DNA from: an uncultured Bacilli bacterium
Lineage (GTDB): Bacteria > Bacillota_I > Bacilli_A > RF39 > UBA660
Length of the DNA stretch: 25,006 nucleotides
Direction: 5' to 3'
Assembly: GCA_934086185.1 (NCBI GenBank)
Contig: CAKOHW010000015.1
Coordinates: forward strand, 1 to 25,006
In this document: positions 7,979 through 15,604 of the stretch, piece by piece
Position numbering within the stretch: position 1 is the first letter of the stretch
Layout: each line of letters begins with the position of its first letter
Position numbers and translations under genes: made by a program
Notes under the pieces: model-generated
Databases searched by the model: none
What the model saw: the letters and a program-made list of their open reading frames with translations, nothing else
What the model was told of the DNA's origin: nothing

Positions 7979-8007
7979 ATTGTATCAAATAATATTCTTT
8001 AAAACAA
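7979..8007 (-). promoter_or_regulatory. Promoter for rnc-smc
   Basis: Minus strand TTGTTT (8007-8002), 17-base spacer, TACAAT (7984-7979), located between the gap terminator and the rnc start codon. Confidence 0.55.
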
Positions 8008-8021
8008 GTTAAGCAGAAAAC

Positions 8022-8047
8022 AAAAAATAATATCTTTTGTGATATTA
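8022..8047 (-). terminator. Terminator of gap
   Basis: Minus-strand stem TAATATC/GATATTA with a six-base loop and a following T run (TTTTTTG). The first arm contains the gap stop codon. Confidence 0.7.
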
Positions 8048-9049
8048 CTTTTCTAATAAAACTTTCATAGTTTTTACCATTTGTGATGTGTAAGACATTT
8101 CATTATCATACCATGAAACAACTTTCAATAATTGTTTGCCATCAACTTCTAAAACTTTAGTTAATTGACCATCAACAAGTGAACCACATCTTGCTCCTAA
8201 AATATCACTTGATACTATAGGATCTTCTGTATATTTTATAAAATCTGTCATTGAATTTTTAAATAAATCATTAATTTCTTCGACTGTAACATTTTTATTT
8301 AACTCTAAAGTTAAATCTACTACTGAGCCATCTCCTACTGGAACTCTAAAAGCTCCTCCACTTAATTTTCCATCAAGTTCTGGTATTACTTTTCCTATTG
8401 CACTTGCTGCTCCAGTTGATGCAGGTATAATATTTAAACTTGCTGCTCTTCCACGTCTTGAGTTAATACCTTTTTTATGGGGAACATCAAGAGTAGATTG
8501 ATCATTAGTTATTGCATGTACAGTAGTCATAAATCCTTTTACTATGCCATACTCTTTATTTAATAAATCTACTACAGGTGCTAAACAATTTGTAGTACAG
8601 CTTGCAGCACTAATAACTGACTCACTACCGTCAAGTATAGAATCGTTTACTCCATAAACTATAGTTTTCATATTTCCTTTACCTGGAGCTGAAATGATTA
8701 CATGTTTTGCTCCTGCTACTATATGCTTATATGCATCTTCTAATTTAGTAAATAAACCAGTACATTCTAAAACTAAATCAATACCTAATTCTCTCCATGG
8801 AAGTATACTAGGATCTTTTTCGCTGTATACTTTTATTTTTTTGTCTTTATAAATTATATTATCATTTTCGTATGATATTAGGTCACTTTCAAAAGTTCTA
8901 TGATTAGTATCATATTTTAAATAGTAGGCTAATTCTTCTGCACTTGTTAAATCATTTATTGCTACTACTTCATAATCATCTAATTCACTAATTAATCTAA
9001 ATGCTAATCTTCCTATTCTTCCAAATCCATTAATTGCTATTTTTTTCAT
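8045..9049 (-). CDS. gap: Glyceraldehyde-3-phosphate dehydrogenase (NAD-dependent)
   Basis: Glycolytic enzyme converting glyceraldehyde-3-phosphate to 1,3-bisphosphoglycerate, 334 residues. Rossmann motif NGFGRIGR at 7-14, Asp33 after the second strand (favouring NAD), catalytic Cys151 in SAASCTTNCLAPV, His178 in TTVHAITNDQ, and the C-terminal WYDNEMSY block. Full length for the family. The ATG at 9049 is preferred: AAGGGTAAGAT lies just upstream, while an earlier in-frame ATG at 9067 has no SD and would put the SD within the coding region. It starts seven bases after the stop of the nucleoside kinase, so the two genes form an operon. No pgk or tpi neighbour is present. Confidence 0.97.
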   Translation of the reverse strand: MKKIAINGFGRIGRLAFRLISELDDYEVVAINDLTSAEELAYYLKYDTNHRTFESDLISYENDNIIYKDKKIKVYSEKDPSILPWRELGIDLVLECTGLFTKLEDAYKHIVAGAKHVIISAPGKGNMKTIVYGVNDSILDGSESVISAASCTTNCLAPVVDLLNKEYGIVKGFMTTVHAITNDQSTLDVPHKKGINSRRGRAASLNIIPASTGAASAIGKVIPELDGKLSGGAFRVPVGDGSVVDLTLELNKNVTVEEINDLFKNSMTDFIKYTEDPIVSSDILGARCGSLVDGQLTKVLEVDGKQLLKVVSWYDNEMSYTSQMVKTMKVLLEK

Positions 9050-9056
9050 ATTTATC

Positions 9057-10505
9057 TTACCCTTCATTAAATTCTGATTTTCCTATAAATTCTCTTAAAA
9101 CGTTATCGCTTGCTAAATATTCACTACTTATTGGAAAGAATATTTTTAAACTATCCAATAATTCTCTTGCCTTTTTATAGTATGGACTATCCATAGTTAC
9201 TGTATACAGTAATGGTTCTACATAAACCTTTAATACTCCTAATTCATAAATGTATGATGTATTTAATACTACATCTGCTTCATCTGTATATGGGAAAATA
9301 TATTTTTCTTCACCATTTCTAACTTCAGCCCAAGTTGATAAAGTCTTTTCAGCATTTGCACCTCTAGTTCTGTTATCTCTTACTATTCTTCTAAGAAGTC
9401 TATTTTCTGTTGTCGAAATATAATTGTGTCTATCTAATGTTAATGGTGTAAATGGACTAACATATACTTTGTATTTCTTCTTTTTATCTATGTTTTTGCT
9501 TACTTCTTCGTTTAAACAATGTAGACCTTCTACTATTAATACATCTTCATTTGATAATGCTACTGGATCACTATTAAATGTTTTTGACGCTGTTTGAAAT
9601 GTATATTTTGGAAGTACTACACTTTTACCATTCAATAAATCATTCATTTGTGAGTTGAATAAATCTAAATCTATTGCACTTAATGCTTCAAAATCTCGTT
9701 TACCATTTTTATCTGGTTTAATATTTTCTAATTCTTTATAATAATCATCTAAACTAACTTTAATAGTTTTTTTACCTAAAGCATTTAAAAATAATGCTAA
9801 TTTTCTACTACTTGTAGTTTTTCCACTACTAGATGGTCCACCTAGCAATACTATTTGTTTTCTCTTAACAACTATATCTTGTGCTATTTTCATCATAGAT
9901 TCATCAATTATAATATCGTTTTTCTTAATAAAATCTTCAATTTTACCATCTGAAATAATCTTATTTAAATCACATACATAATTAATATTTTGTTTGTTTA
10001 ACCATTCATTATATTTGTTAAATTCTTTAAATATATTCTTTTTATTTATAAATTCACGTTTTTTATCGCTATTATCTATAAGTACAAAGTCATTATTATA
10101 TAAATTTATTATCTTAAAATCGTGTATTTCACTAGTATTTGATACTATATTAGGAACATAAAAATAATTATAATATCCTAAAAGTTCATTAAAGACTAAT
10201 GATTCGTTTATAACATTATCTATACTTTTTGCTTTCTCAGTCTCGTTATATCTACTATAATAATTTACTGCATCTCTACTTGATACATTAAGTTTTAATA
10301 TTGGATATGATTCTTTTATATATTGCTTCATTTTATTTGTAATTTCTTTGATATCATTATAATCTACTTTTTTTCTAGTTAAAAATATTCCTCTCATACC
10401 AGTATCTAGACTATGACAAAATTTAACTTCACAATTAAGTACTTCTTTTGTTGCAATTATAAAAAGAAATTTTAATCCTGCCTTTTGCTCTTTACTTTCA
10501 TCCAT
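9057..10505 (-). CDS. Uridine-kinase-family nucleoside kinase with tRNA-synthetase-like N-terminal domain
   Basis: A 482-residue cytosolic P-loop kinase. The C-terminal half is a phosphoribulokinase/uridine kinase domain: Walker A GGPSSSGKT at 222-230, then VSLDDYYKE, and VLIVEGLHCLNE as the Walker B strand. The N-terminal half (about 20-110, with HSLDTGMRGIFL and SSRDAVNYY) resembles the threonyl/alanyl-tRNA synthetase second additional domain found in this subfamily. The TGS domain that some relatives carry at the very N terminus is missing. The substrate is unknown; a nucleoside is likely from the family. SD GAGGGAT lies four bases before the ATG. It leads the gap operon and is divergent from clpP. 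Confidence 0.85.
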   Translation of the reverse strand: MDESKEQKAGLKFLFIIATKEVLNCEVKFCHSLDTGMRGIFLTRKKVDYNDIKEITNKMKQYIKESYPILKLNVSSRDAVNYYSRYNETEKAKSIDNVINESLVFNELLGYYNYFYVPNIVSNTSEIHDFKIINLYNNDFVLIDNSDKKREFINKKNIFKEFNKYNEWLNKQNINYVCDLNKIISDGKIEDFIKKNDIIIDESMMKIAQDIVVKRKQIVLLGGPSSSGKTTSSRKLALFLNALGKKTIKVSLDDYYKELENIKPDKNGKRDFEALSAIDLDLFNSQMNDLLNGKSVVLPKYTFQTASKTFNSDPVALSNEDVLIVEGLHCLNEEVSKNIDKKKKYKVYVSPFTPLTLDRHNYISTTENRLLRRIVRDNRTRGANAEKTLSTWAEVRNGEEKYIFPYTDEADVVLNTSYIYELGVLKVYVEPLLYTVTMDSPYYKKARELLDSLKIFFPISSEYLASDNVLREFIGKSEFNEG

Positions 10506-10532
10506 TTTATCCCTCTTTACTATCTATTTAAT

Positions 10533-10562
10533 ATTCTATCATAATATATATTATTTTGTCAT
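10533..10562 (-). promoter_or_regulatory. Promoter for the nucleoside kinase-gap operon
   Basis: Minus strand ATGACA (10562-10557), 18-base spacer, TAGAAT (10538-10533); one mismatch to consensus in each box. It shares the divergent intergenic region with clpP, for which I could not identify a convincing promoter (TATAAA at 10593-10598 has no -35). Confidence 0.45.
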
Positions 10563-10616
10563 ACTTTTTTTAGTATTATTTTTCTTGTTTTTTATAAAAT
10601 ATTAATAGGTGATTAA

Positions 10617-11183
10617 ATGTTTATTCCAACAATACAAGAAAGTACATGTAGTGGAGAAAAAATATATGATATATATTCTAAGTTATTAGAAAATAGAATT
10701 ATTTTTATAAATGGTGAAATTAATGATAATTTATCTAATTTAGTTATTAGTGAGTTATTATATTTGGATTCTATAAGTAAAAATGATATAGATATTTATA
10801 TAAATAGTCCTGGTGGTAGTGTTACTAGTGGTCTTGCAATAATGGATACTATGAATTATATAAAAAGTGATGTTAGAACAATTGTTACTGGTATGGCTGC
10901 TAGTATGGCTTCTATTATTCTTGCTAATGGCACTAAAGGAAAAAGATACTCTTTAAAAAATAGTGAGATCATGATACATCAACCTTTAGGTGGAACAAGT
11001 GGTCAAGCAACTGATATTGAAATTCAAGCAAAAAGAATTATAAATAAAAAAAAGATACTTACTAGTATCTTAGCAGATTTAACAGGAAAAGATAGAAAAA
11101 CTATTGAAAAAGATACTGAAAGAGATAAGTATTTTTCTAGTCAAGACGCATTAGAATATGGACTAATTGATGCTATCATATAA
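10617..11183 (+). CDS. clpP: ATP-dependent Clp protease proteolytic subunit
   Basis: Serine protease that forms the ClpP barrel used by ClpX and ClpC-type unfoldases. The catalytic triad is complete: Ser96 in GMAASMAS, His121 in MIHQPLGG and Asp170 in ERDKYFSSQDA; the oxyanion region SPGGSVTSGLAI is also intact. At 188 residues it is slightly shorter than the usual 190-200. The ATG follows AGGTGAT with a three-base gap. The last 21 bases overlap the end of the convergent nucleosidase gene, and no separate terminator is visible. Confidence 0.96.
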   Translation: MFIPTIQESTCSGEKIYDIYSKLLENRIIFINGEINDNLSNLVISELLYLDSISKNDIDIYINSPGGSVTSGLAIMDTMNYIKSDVRTIVTGMAASMASIILANGTKGKRYSLKNSEIMIHQPLGGTSGQATDIEIQAKRIINKKKILTSILADLTGKDRKTIEKDTERDKYFSSQDALEYGLIDAII

Positions 11184-12401
11184 ATATTCATCGCGAGTTA
11201 ATTTTAATCTTATTATTCTTTCATTTTCATTAAATTTTTTCATATAGTAATCTTTTTTTGTGTCTTTAAAACCACATTTTTTAAAAAGTCTTATTGAATT
11301 ACTTCTACTATATGGAATATTGTCAATTAAAGTATCTATTTTATAATCAATAAATGCAATTTTTAACATTTGTTTTAAAGCAGAAGAAGCGTATCCTTTT
11401 CCTCTTTCTTTATAATCAATAACTATTCCACAACTATGCATTAATAATTCATTATCATAATGAAAATTCAAATATCCTACGGGATTATTATCTTTTTTTG
11501 AGACTATATATGCAAAATATCTATTTTTATCTGATATTTGTCTTTTATACCATTTTTCTTTATCAAATTTAGTAATACATCCTGTTTCATACTCATATCC
11601 ATCTAAATTTAAATCGTAACCGCTATTATAATTCATTGTGTTAGGATCTTTTAATAATTCACTATAATAGTCAAGTTCATTAAAGTTAGGTATATGAAGA
11701 TATACTAAATCATCATTTAATTTATTTTTTTCTAAGTATTTAAATATTTCACTAACCAAGTTATATACAAATTCGCTTGATTTATAGGCTGCCATATCTT
11801 CTAAATATTCACCACCATTAGCCATGTCACTAATTGTTCTTATTGAAAGAAATGGAATATTATTTAGTGAACAAGTGTGAGCTATTGAAGCACTTTCCAT
11901 ATCAACACATACAGCACCAGTTCTTAGTAATATTTCTAACTTTTCTTTTTCATTTTGAACAAATGAATCTCCGCTACACATAGGAGCGTAATGATAATTA
12001 GTTATTTCCATTTTTTCTATTACTGATTTTGAAATATTTATTAAAAAAGGACTTGCTTCTAATTTACCTCTATTTGGAACATATGATTCCATAATTTTAG
12101 TAGGATAAAAATCATGATATGTAATATATTCAGAAATTATTATATCCATTACTTTTAATTTATTATTAATACCACCCGCTACACCTGAATTTATTATGGC
12201 ATCAACATTATATTTATCTATTATATACTGTGTCATAGCAGCACTATTTACTTTTCCAACCCCTGACATAGCAACTACTATTTTTTTGTCATTAAATGTT
12301 CTTACATAAATATCTTTTGTTTTTTCTTTTTTTAAATTATACTTTTCTATCAATTTATCTATTTCATTTTGCATTGCACCAATTATACCTATTGTTGTCA
12401 T
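11163..12401 (-). CDS. MTA/SAH nucleosidase fused to a GNAT acetyltransferase
   Basis: A two-domain protein of 412 residues. Residues 1-225 are a 5'-methylthioadenosine/S-adenosylhomocysteine nucleosidase: GAMQNEI (general-base Glu13), SGVGKVNSA, NSGVAGG, VDMESASIAH (Met168-Glu169) and catalytic Asp192 in RTISDMANG, all as in Pfs/MTAN. Residues about 232-412 are a RimJ/GNAT-type N-acetyltransferase with the acetyl-CoA loop ERGKGYASSAL near 332-342 and NSIRLFKKCGF near 368-378. Both halves look intact and join through a short linker without a stop. The nucleosidase clears by-products of SAM metabolism; the acetyl acceptor is unknown. Start ATG at 12401 follows GGATGTGAT; an in-frame GTG nine bases upstream lies inside that SD. 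Confidence 0.88.
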   Translation of the reverse strand: MTTIGIIGAMQNEIDKLIEKYNLKKEKTKDIYVRTFNDKKIVVAMSGVGKVNSAAMTQYIIDKYNVDAIINSGVAGGINNKLKVMDIIISEYITYHDFYPTKIMESYVPNRGKLEASPFLINISKSVIEKMEITNYHYAPMCSGDSFVQNEKEKLEILLRTGAVCVDMESASIAHTCSLNNIPFLSIRTISDMANGGEYLEDMAAYKSSEFVYNLVSEIFKYLEKNKLNDDLVYLHIPNFNELDYYSELLKDPNTMNYNSGYDLNLDGYEYETGCITKFDKEKWYKRQISDKNRYFAYIVSKKDNNPVGYLNFHYDNELLMHSCGIVIDYKERGKGYASSALKQMLKIAFIDYKIDTLIDNIPYSRSNSIRLFKKCGFKDTKKDYYMKKFNENERIIRLKLTRDEYLYDSIN

Positions 12402-12439
12402 CTTTATCACATCCTAAATTAATTATAGTATAAATTAAT

Positions 12440-12453
12440 TATCTTTTAAAGAT
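12440..12453. repeat. Small palindrome in a divergent intergenic region
   Basis: ATCTTTTAAAGAT, a near-perfect inverted repeat midway between the divergent starts of the nucleosidase fusion and the small membrane protein. It could be an operator. In DNA this AT-rich it may also be chance. Confidence 0.25.
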
Positions 12454-12483
12454 ATAATTCCATAAAATATATTAGGTGATTTT

Positions 12484-12672
12484 ATGTGTAATAATAATAG
12501 AGGCTTTTTTAGTGGTTTCTTCTCTTTAATAACAGTTTTAGTTTTATCTTGTTTGATTTTTTATCAAGTAATAATTACATTAATTCTTCCTTTACGTTTT
12601 AATATATTTATTTTACTTTTAGAAGTATTTTTATTATTTTTTGTATTATATAGAGTTATTTGGCCATATTAA
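12484..12672 (+). CDS. Small hydrophobic membrane protein
   Basis: A 62-residue protein that I do not recognise. It has a short polar start (MCNNNRGFF) and two hydrophobic segments (about 13-35 and 41-58), so it is probably an integral membrane protein with two spans. Evidence that it is real: AGGTGAT lies four bases before the ATG, exactly the SD used by holA, smc and clpP, and a hairpin terminator follows the stop codon at once. It stands alone, divergent from the nucleosidase fusion and convergent with the ysxE-like gene. Confidence 0.7.
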   Translation: MCNNNRGFFSGFFSLITVLVLSCLIFYQVIITLILPLRFNIFILLLEVFLLFFVLYRVIWPY

Positions 12673-12693
12673 AAAGACATTTTAGTCTTTTTT
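12671..12693. terminator. Bidirectional terminator between the small membrane gene and ysxE-like gene
   Basis: Stem AAAAAGAC/GTCTTTTT with a six-base loop. It begins within the small gene's stop codon and contains the ysxE-like stop codon. A and T runs flank both sides, so it can terminate both convergent genes. Confidence 0.75.
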
Positions 12694-13566
12694 ATAAATA
12701 TTCTTTATTAAATTTTCTGTTTTATATATATAATCTAAAAATATTCTTGTATTTTTAACATTTTTTAATTCATCATTAGTAAGTATTAATTCATCAGGTA
12801 AAGCTAGCATTATATATAATAGTTCCATCTCACTATCATTAAGTGGAAATTTTTCTAAGTATGTTTTTAACGGATCTATAAAATCTAATGTTAAAAATAC
12901 TTTTTTATATAATTTAACTATGTCAATTATTGGGGTATCTATTTTAGAACTTTCCCAACTAATTAAATAATCATTTTTATTTTTTAAATAATGATCAAGT
13001 TCTAAATTATTATGTAATAAACATACTCTCATTTTATTTTTATCTATTGATATTTGATACCATTTATCAATTTCTTTTTTTATAAAAGTTAATGAATCAA
13101 ATACTTTTGTAGAATTTATTAACAACATATTTGAACTAGGGCTCATAAATACATTGTCTTCAACATCAAATATTAATTTATTAAAATAATCTTCTATATA
13201 TTCTACTCTTCCTAATAATTCTTCATATATACTTTTTATTTTATCATTCGTTATTTCTTTATAATAACTAGTTTTATTATGAAGTAAACTTACTAAATTT
13301 AAAAGATCATTTAATTTTTGCTCATCATCTATACTATAATCTTCTATATATTCAAATACATTTATATCACTTCTATTATCTTCAATAAGTTTTGGATAGT
13401 ATGTAAAATTTCTACTATTTAAATATGAATATAATTCTTTTATATCTTTATCTTTTTTGTTTTTAATAACATAATTACCACTAGTACATTTAAATATTTT
13501 TGTACTTCCTTTATAACTTATTTTGTACGGTTTATAAATATTGGCTAGTAACTCTATACTATTCAT
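12682..13566 (-). CDS. YsxE/CotS-like spore coat protein of the aminoglycoside-phosphotransferase fold
   Basis: A 294-residue protein placed directly after a SpoVID-like gene, as ysxE follows spoVID in Bacillus. Weak APH/CotS-kinase features are present: an N-terminal lobe (TKIFKCTSGNYVIK), a hinge-like INVFEYIED, then LLHNNLELDHYL at 183-194 where active kinases have HxDxxxxN, and LISWESS at 201-207 where they have a metal-binding Asp. Both catalytic aspartates are thus absent, which points to a structural pseudokinase. The ATG overlaps the spoVID stop by eight bases (ATGAATAG), so the pair is translationally coupled. Identification depends partly on gene order. Confidence 0.65.
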   Translation of the reverse strand: MNSIELLANIYKPYKISYKGSTKIFKCTSGNYVIKNKKDKDIKELYSYLNSRNFTYYPKLIEDNRSDINVFEYIEDYSIDDEQKLNDLLNLVSLLHNKTSYYKEITNDKIKSIYEELLGRVEYIEDYFNKLIFDVEDNVFMSPSSNMLLINSTKVFDSLTFIKKEIDKWYQISIDKNKMRVCLLHNNLELDHYLKNKNDYLISWESSKIDTPIIDIVKLYKKVFLTLDFIDPLKTYLEKFPLNDSEMELLYIMLALPDELILTNDELKNVKNTRIFLDYIYKTENLIKNIYKKD

Positions 13567-14350
13567 ATTTTGGAATTATGATTTTATCATTTATTTTTAT
13601 ATTACTTAAATCATTATACTCTTTTAATTCATCAATAGTTGTATGATATTTCATTACAATACTTTCTAAAGTATCTGTTTCTTTTAATTTGTAGACCTTA
13701 TAAGTTATAAATTTGTCTTGAACATTATTGATGTTATTTATTATATCTTTTTCTGTTACTGTTTCGTTTTCCGTATCTGCATTTACTCTTATTTCATCTT
13801 TTTTAGTTTCTAAATCTTTTTCTTCTTTGTTTATTTCATCAGATGTACTTTCTTTTATTTCTATTTTTTCATTTTTATCTTCTTTTTCATCATCATTTTC
13901 TTTTTTAAGTTCATTATTATTAACTTTATCTATTTCTTTTTTTATATTATCGATTCTATCAGATATGACTTCTACTTCATTACGTTTTAGAAAATCGTCT
14001 AATGATTCTTCATCATCAAATAGTAATACATCTTTTCTATCTCCAGTAATTTTATACTCTATATTTACTAAAAGTTCATCTTTTTTATAATCATATGTAA
14101 AATTCGTAATATCTACTTTAACTGTAGATGTATCAATATCATTATTTATTTCGTATGAGTATGGTATTTTAAAATTGAATTTTTCTTTATTGATTGATAT
14201 TTCATGTATTTTATATTCTCCATTAATTATAAAATTACCCGTTATTTGTTGTTTATTAATTTTGTAATCATTATCAAGTGAAATACTTGTGATATCCTTT
14301 ATATTATTTTTAAATAATAATTCCTTTTCTATTTTTAAATTTTCTTTCAT
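13559..14350 (-). CDS. SpoVID-like spore coat assembly protein with C-terminal LysM domain
   Basis: A 263-residue protein: an N-terminal beta-rich domain (about 1-110, including QQITGNFIINGEYK, similar to the SpoVID coat-assembly domain), a very acidic and lysine-rich low-complexity linker (about 135-205), and one LysM domain at 217-263 (YKVYKLKETDTLESIVMKYH...DKIIIPKYE). SpoVID directs encasement of the spore by coat proteins in the mother cell and binds SpoIVA. The linker is much shorter than in B. subtilis (575 residues). The gene order with a ysxE-like gene supports the call. SD AAAGGTGTG lies before the ATG. Expression during sporulation is expected, but no clear sporulation promoter is visible in the 51-base gap upstream. 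Confidence 0.75.
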   Translation of the reverse strand: MKENLKIEKELLFKNNIKDITSISLDNDYKINKQQITGNFIINGEYKIHEISINKEKFNFKIPYSYEINNDIDTSTVKVDITNFTYDYKKDELLVNIEYKITGDRKDVLLFDDEESLDDFLKRNEVEVISDRIDNIKKEIDKVNNNELKKENDDEKEDKNEKIEIKESTSDEINKEEKDLETKKDEIRVNADTENETVTEKDIINNINNVQDKFITYKVYKLKETDTLESIVMKYHTTIDELKEYNDLSNIKINDKIIIPKYE

Positions 14351-14401
14351 ATATTACACACCTTTCATATAAATATATGTAACAAAATTTAATTTAGACT
14401 T

Positions 14402-15496
14402 TTAATTAATATTTAAAATTTGATTCTTTGACATATTTGTAAGTTTAGCTATTTTATCTATAGGTATATTTATCTCTTTTAATTCTTTAATTAAAATTAT
14501 TTTTTCGTTTTTCAAATTTGTCTTTTCGTTTTCTAGATTAGTTTTTTCAGTTTCTAAATTTTGTTTTTGTACCTCTAAAGTTTGCATATCATTTTCTAAA
14601 ATTTCTTTTTCTTTTGTAAATTCTTTTTTATCTTGCATTAGTTCTTTTTTATCTTGCATTAGTTCTTTTTTATCTTGCATTAGTTCTTTTTTATTTTTTA
14701 TAAGTTCTTTCTTATCTCTTTCAAAATCTTTTTTTGTTTTAGCAAATCTCTTTTTATCTTTTTCAAATCTTTCTTTTATTATTTTTTCAAATTCATCTCT
14801 ATCATATGTAACAGGATATCCTTCTTGAAAATTTAATCTTTCCATTAATTCAAACACATTCTCTATCTCCTCTCTATTGATATATTTTCTTATCATATCT
14901 TCTCTTTGCTCAATAAATATTAAAAGTATTTTTTCTAATTCATTTAATTCTTCTTCATTATAATATTTATGTTCTAAATAAGCAAGATTAATATAGAATA
15001 TTTTTATATTATTATATATACATTTATTATACTTTTTTATTCTAAAATCTTCAACATATATTAGTTCATTCTCTCCAACACTATCATAATAATCTAAATT
15101 TATTAAAATAGTTTTTTTATATCTTCCATATTTATTTTTCTTATTCAAACCACACACATGTTGTTTCATTATATAACTGTGATTTTTATATAAATGTAAT
15201 ATTCTATCAACGTAATTCATTTCGATAATTATATTTATTTTTTTATAAATACATACTAAATCTGCATAACTACTTCTCGCATTTATTAATTGAGATGGCA
15301 ATTCGTTATTGATTATACGTAAATTTTTCCTCAATAATTCTAAATCGATATTTAATATTTTACTTAATACTAAACATAAATAGCTAAAACTATTTGCATT
15401 CATAAAGATATTTTTAAAACACCAATCTAATTTTAAATTAAAAATTAAATTTTCATCATATATTATTTCTTTAAATTTATAGTGATTTTTTTGCAT
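14402..15496 (-). CDS. PD-(D/E)XK nuclease-family transposase (Rpn-like) with a repeat-built coiled coil
   Basis: A 364-residue protein. The N-terminal domain shows the PD-(D/E)XK transposase-family pattern: LKLDWCFKNIF at 21-31, then Asp79 (SSYADL) and IIIEMN at 89-94, the usual D...ExN arrangement. Residues about 225-335 are an uninterrupted charged coiled coil, part of it encoded by a perfect 21-base tandem repeat (LMQDKKE units). The C terminus (INIPIDKIAKLTNMSKNQILNIN) is the small helix-turn-helix-like tail common to the family. Relatives are mobile or recombination-promoting and occur in several copies per genome. Start ATG at 15496 follows AAGGGAG; an upstream in-frame GTG lies at the SD. 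The gene stands between spore and surface-protein genes without matching either function. Confidence 0.75.
   Translation of the reverse strand: MQKNHYKFKEIIYDENLIFNLKLDWCFKNIFMNANSFSYLCLVLSKILNIDLELLRKNLRIINNELPSQLINARSSYADLVCIYKKINIIIEMNYVDRILHLYKNHSYIMKQHVCGLNKKNKYGRYKKTILINLDYYDSVGENELIYVEDFRIKKYNKCIYNNIKIFYINLAYLEHKYYNEEELNELEKILLIFIEQREDMIRKYINREEIENVFELMERLNFQEGYPVTYDRDEFEKIIKERFEKDKKRFAKTKKDFERDKKELIKNKKELMQDKKELMQDKKELMQDKKEFTKEKEILENDMQTLEVQKQNLETEKTNLENEKTNLKNEKIILIKELKEINIPIDKIAKLTNMSKNQILNIN
14621..14694. repeat. Perfect 21-base tandem repeat inside the PD-(D/E)XK gene
   Basis: Three identical 21-base units (14621-14641, 14642-14662, 14663-14683) and an 11-base partial fourth. 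Each unit is seven codons, that is, one heptad of the coiled coil, so gain or loss of a unit keeps both frame and heptad phase. Confidence 0.95.
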
Positions 15497-15506
15497 TATA
15501 TAAACT

Positions 15507-15545
15507 CCCTTCACTATAAATTATTATCGATTTTTTTGTATTTCC
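15507..15545 (-). repeat. 39-base leader, copy B (upstream of the PD-(D/E)XK gene)
   Basis: Read on the minus strand, it begins GGAAATACAAAAAAA and ends AGTGAAGGG, the last bases forming the gene's SD. It matches 19331-19369 at 35 of 39 positions without gaps, in the same orientation relative to the downstream frame. It may carry a promoter for both. Confidence 0.85.
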
Positions 15546-15576
15546 TTTTTTATATAGTAATTTATAAAAAATTATC

Positions 15577-15604
15577 ATAAAAAAATATGAGGTAATCTCA
15601 TATT
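15577..15604 (-). terminator. Terminator of the TasA/camelysin-like gene
   Basis: Minus-strand stem AATATGAG/CTCATATT with a five-base loop and a following run of T. The first arm overlaps the stop codon. Confidence 0.75.

Noticed and set aside
13728..14090. Serine-rich plus-strand frame antisense to the spoVID-like gene
   Set aside because: It mirrors the Asp/Glu/Lys-rich linker of the real gene and has no SD.
14621..14694. CRISPR array
   Set aside because: The repeats are contiguous 21-base units without spacers and lie inside a coding coiled coil.
14402..15496. Insertion sequence around the PD-(D/E)XK gene
   Set aside because: No terminal inverted repeats or target-site duplications are visible at its borders; only the leader repeat is shared.
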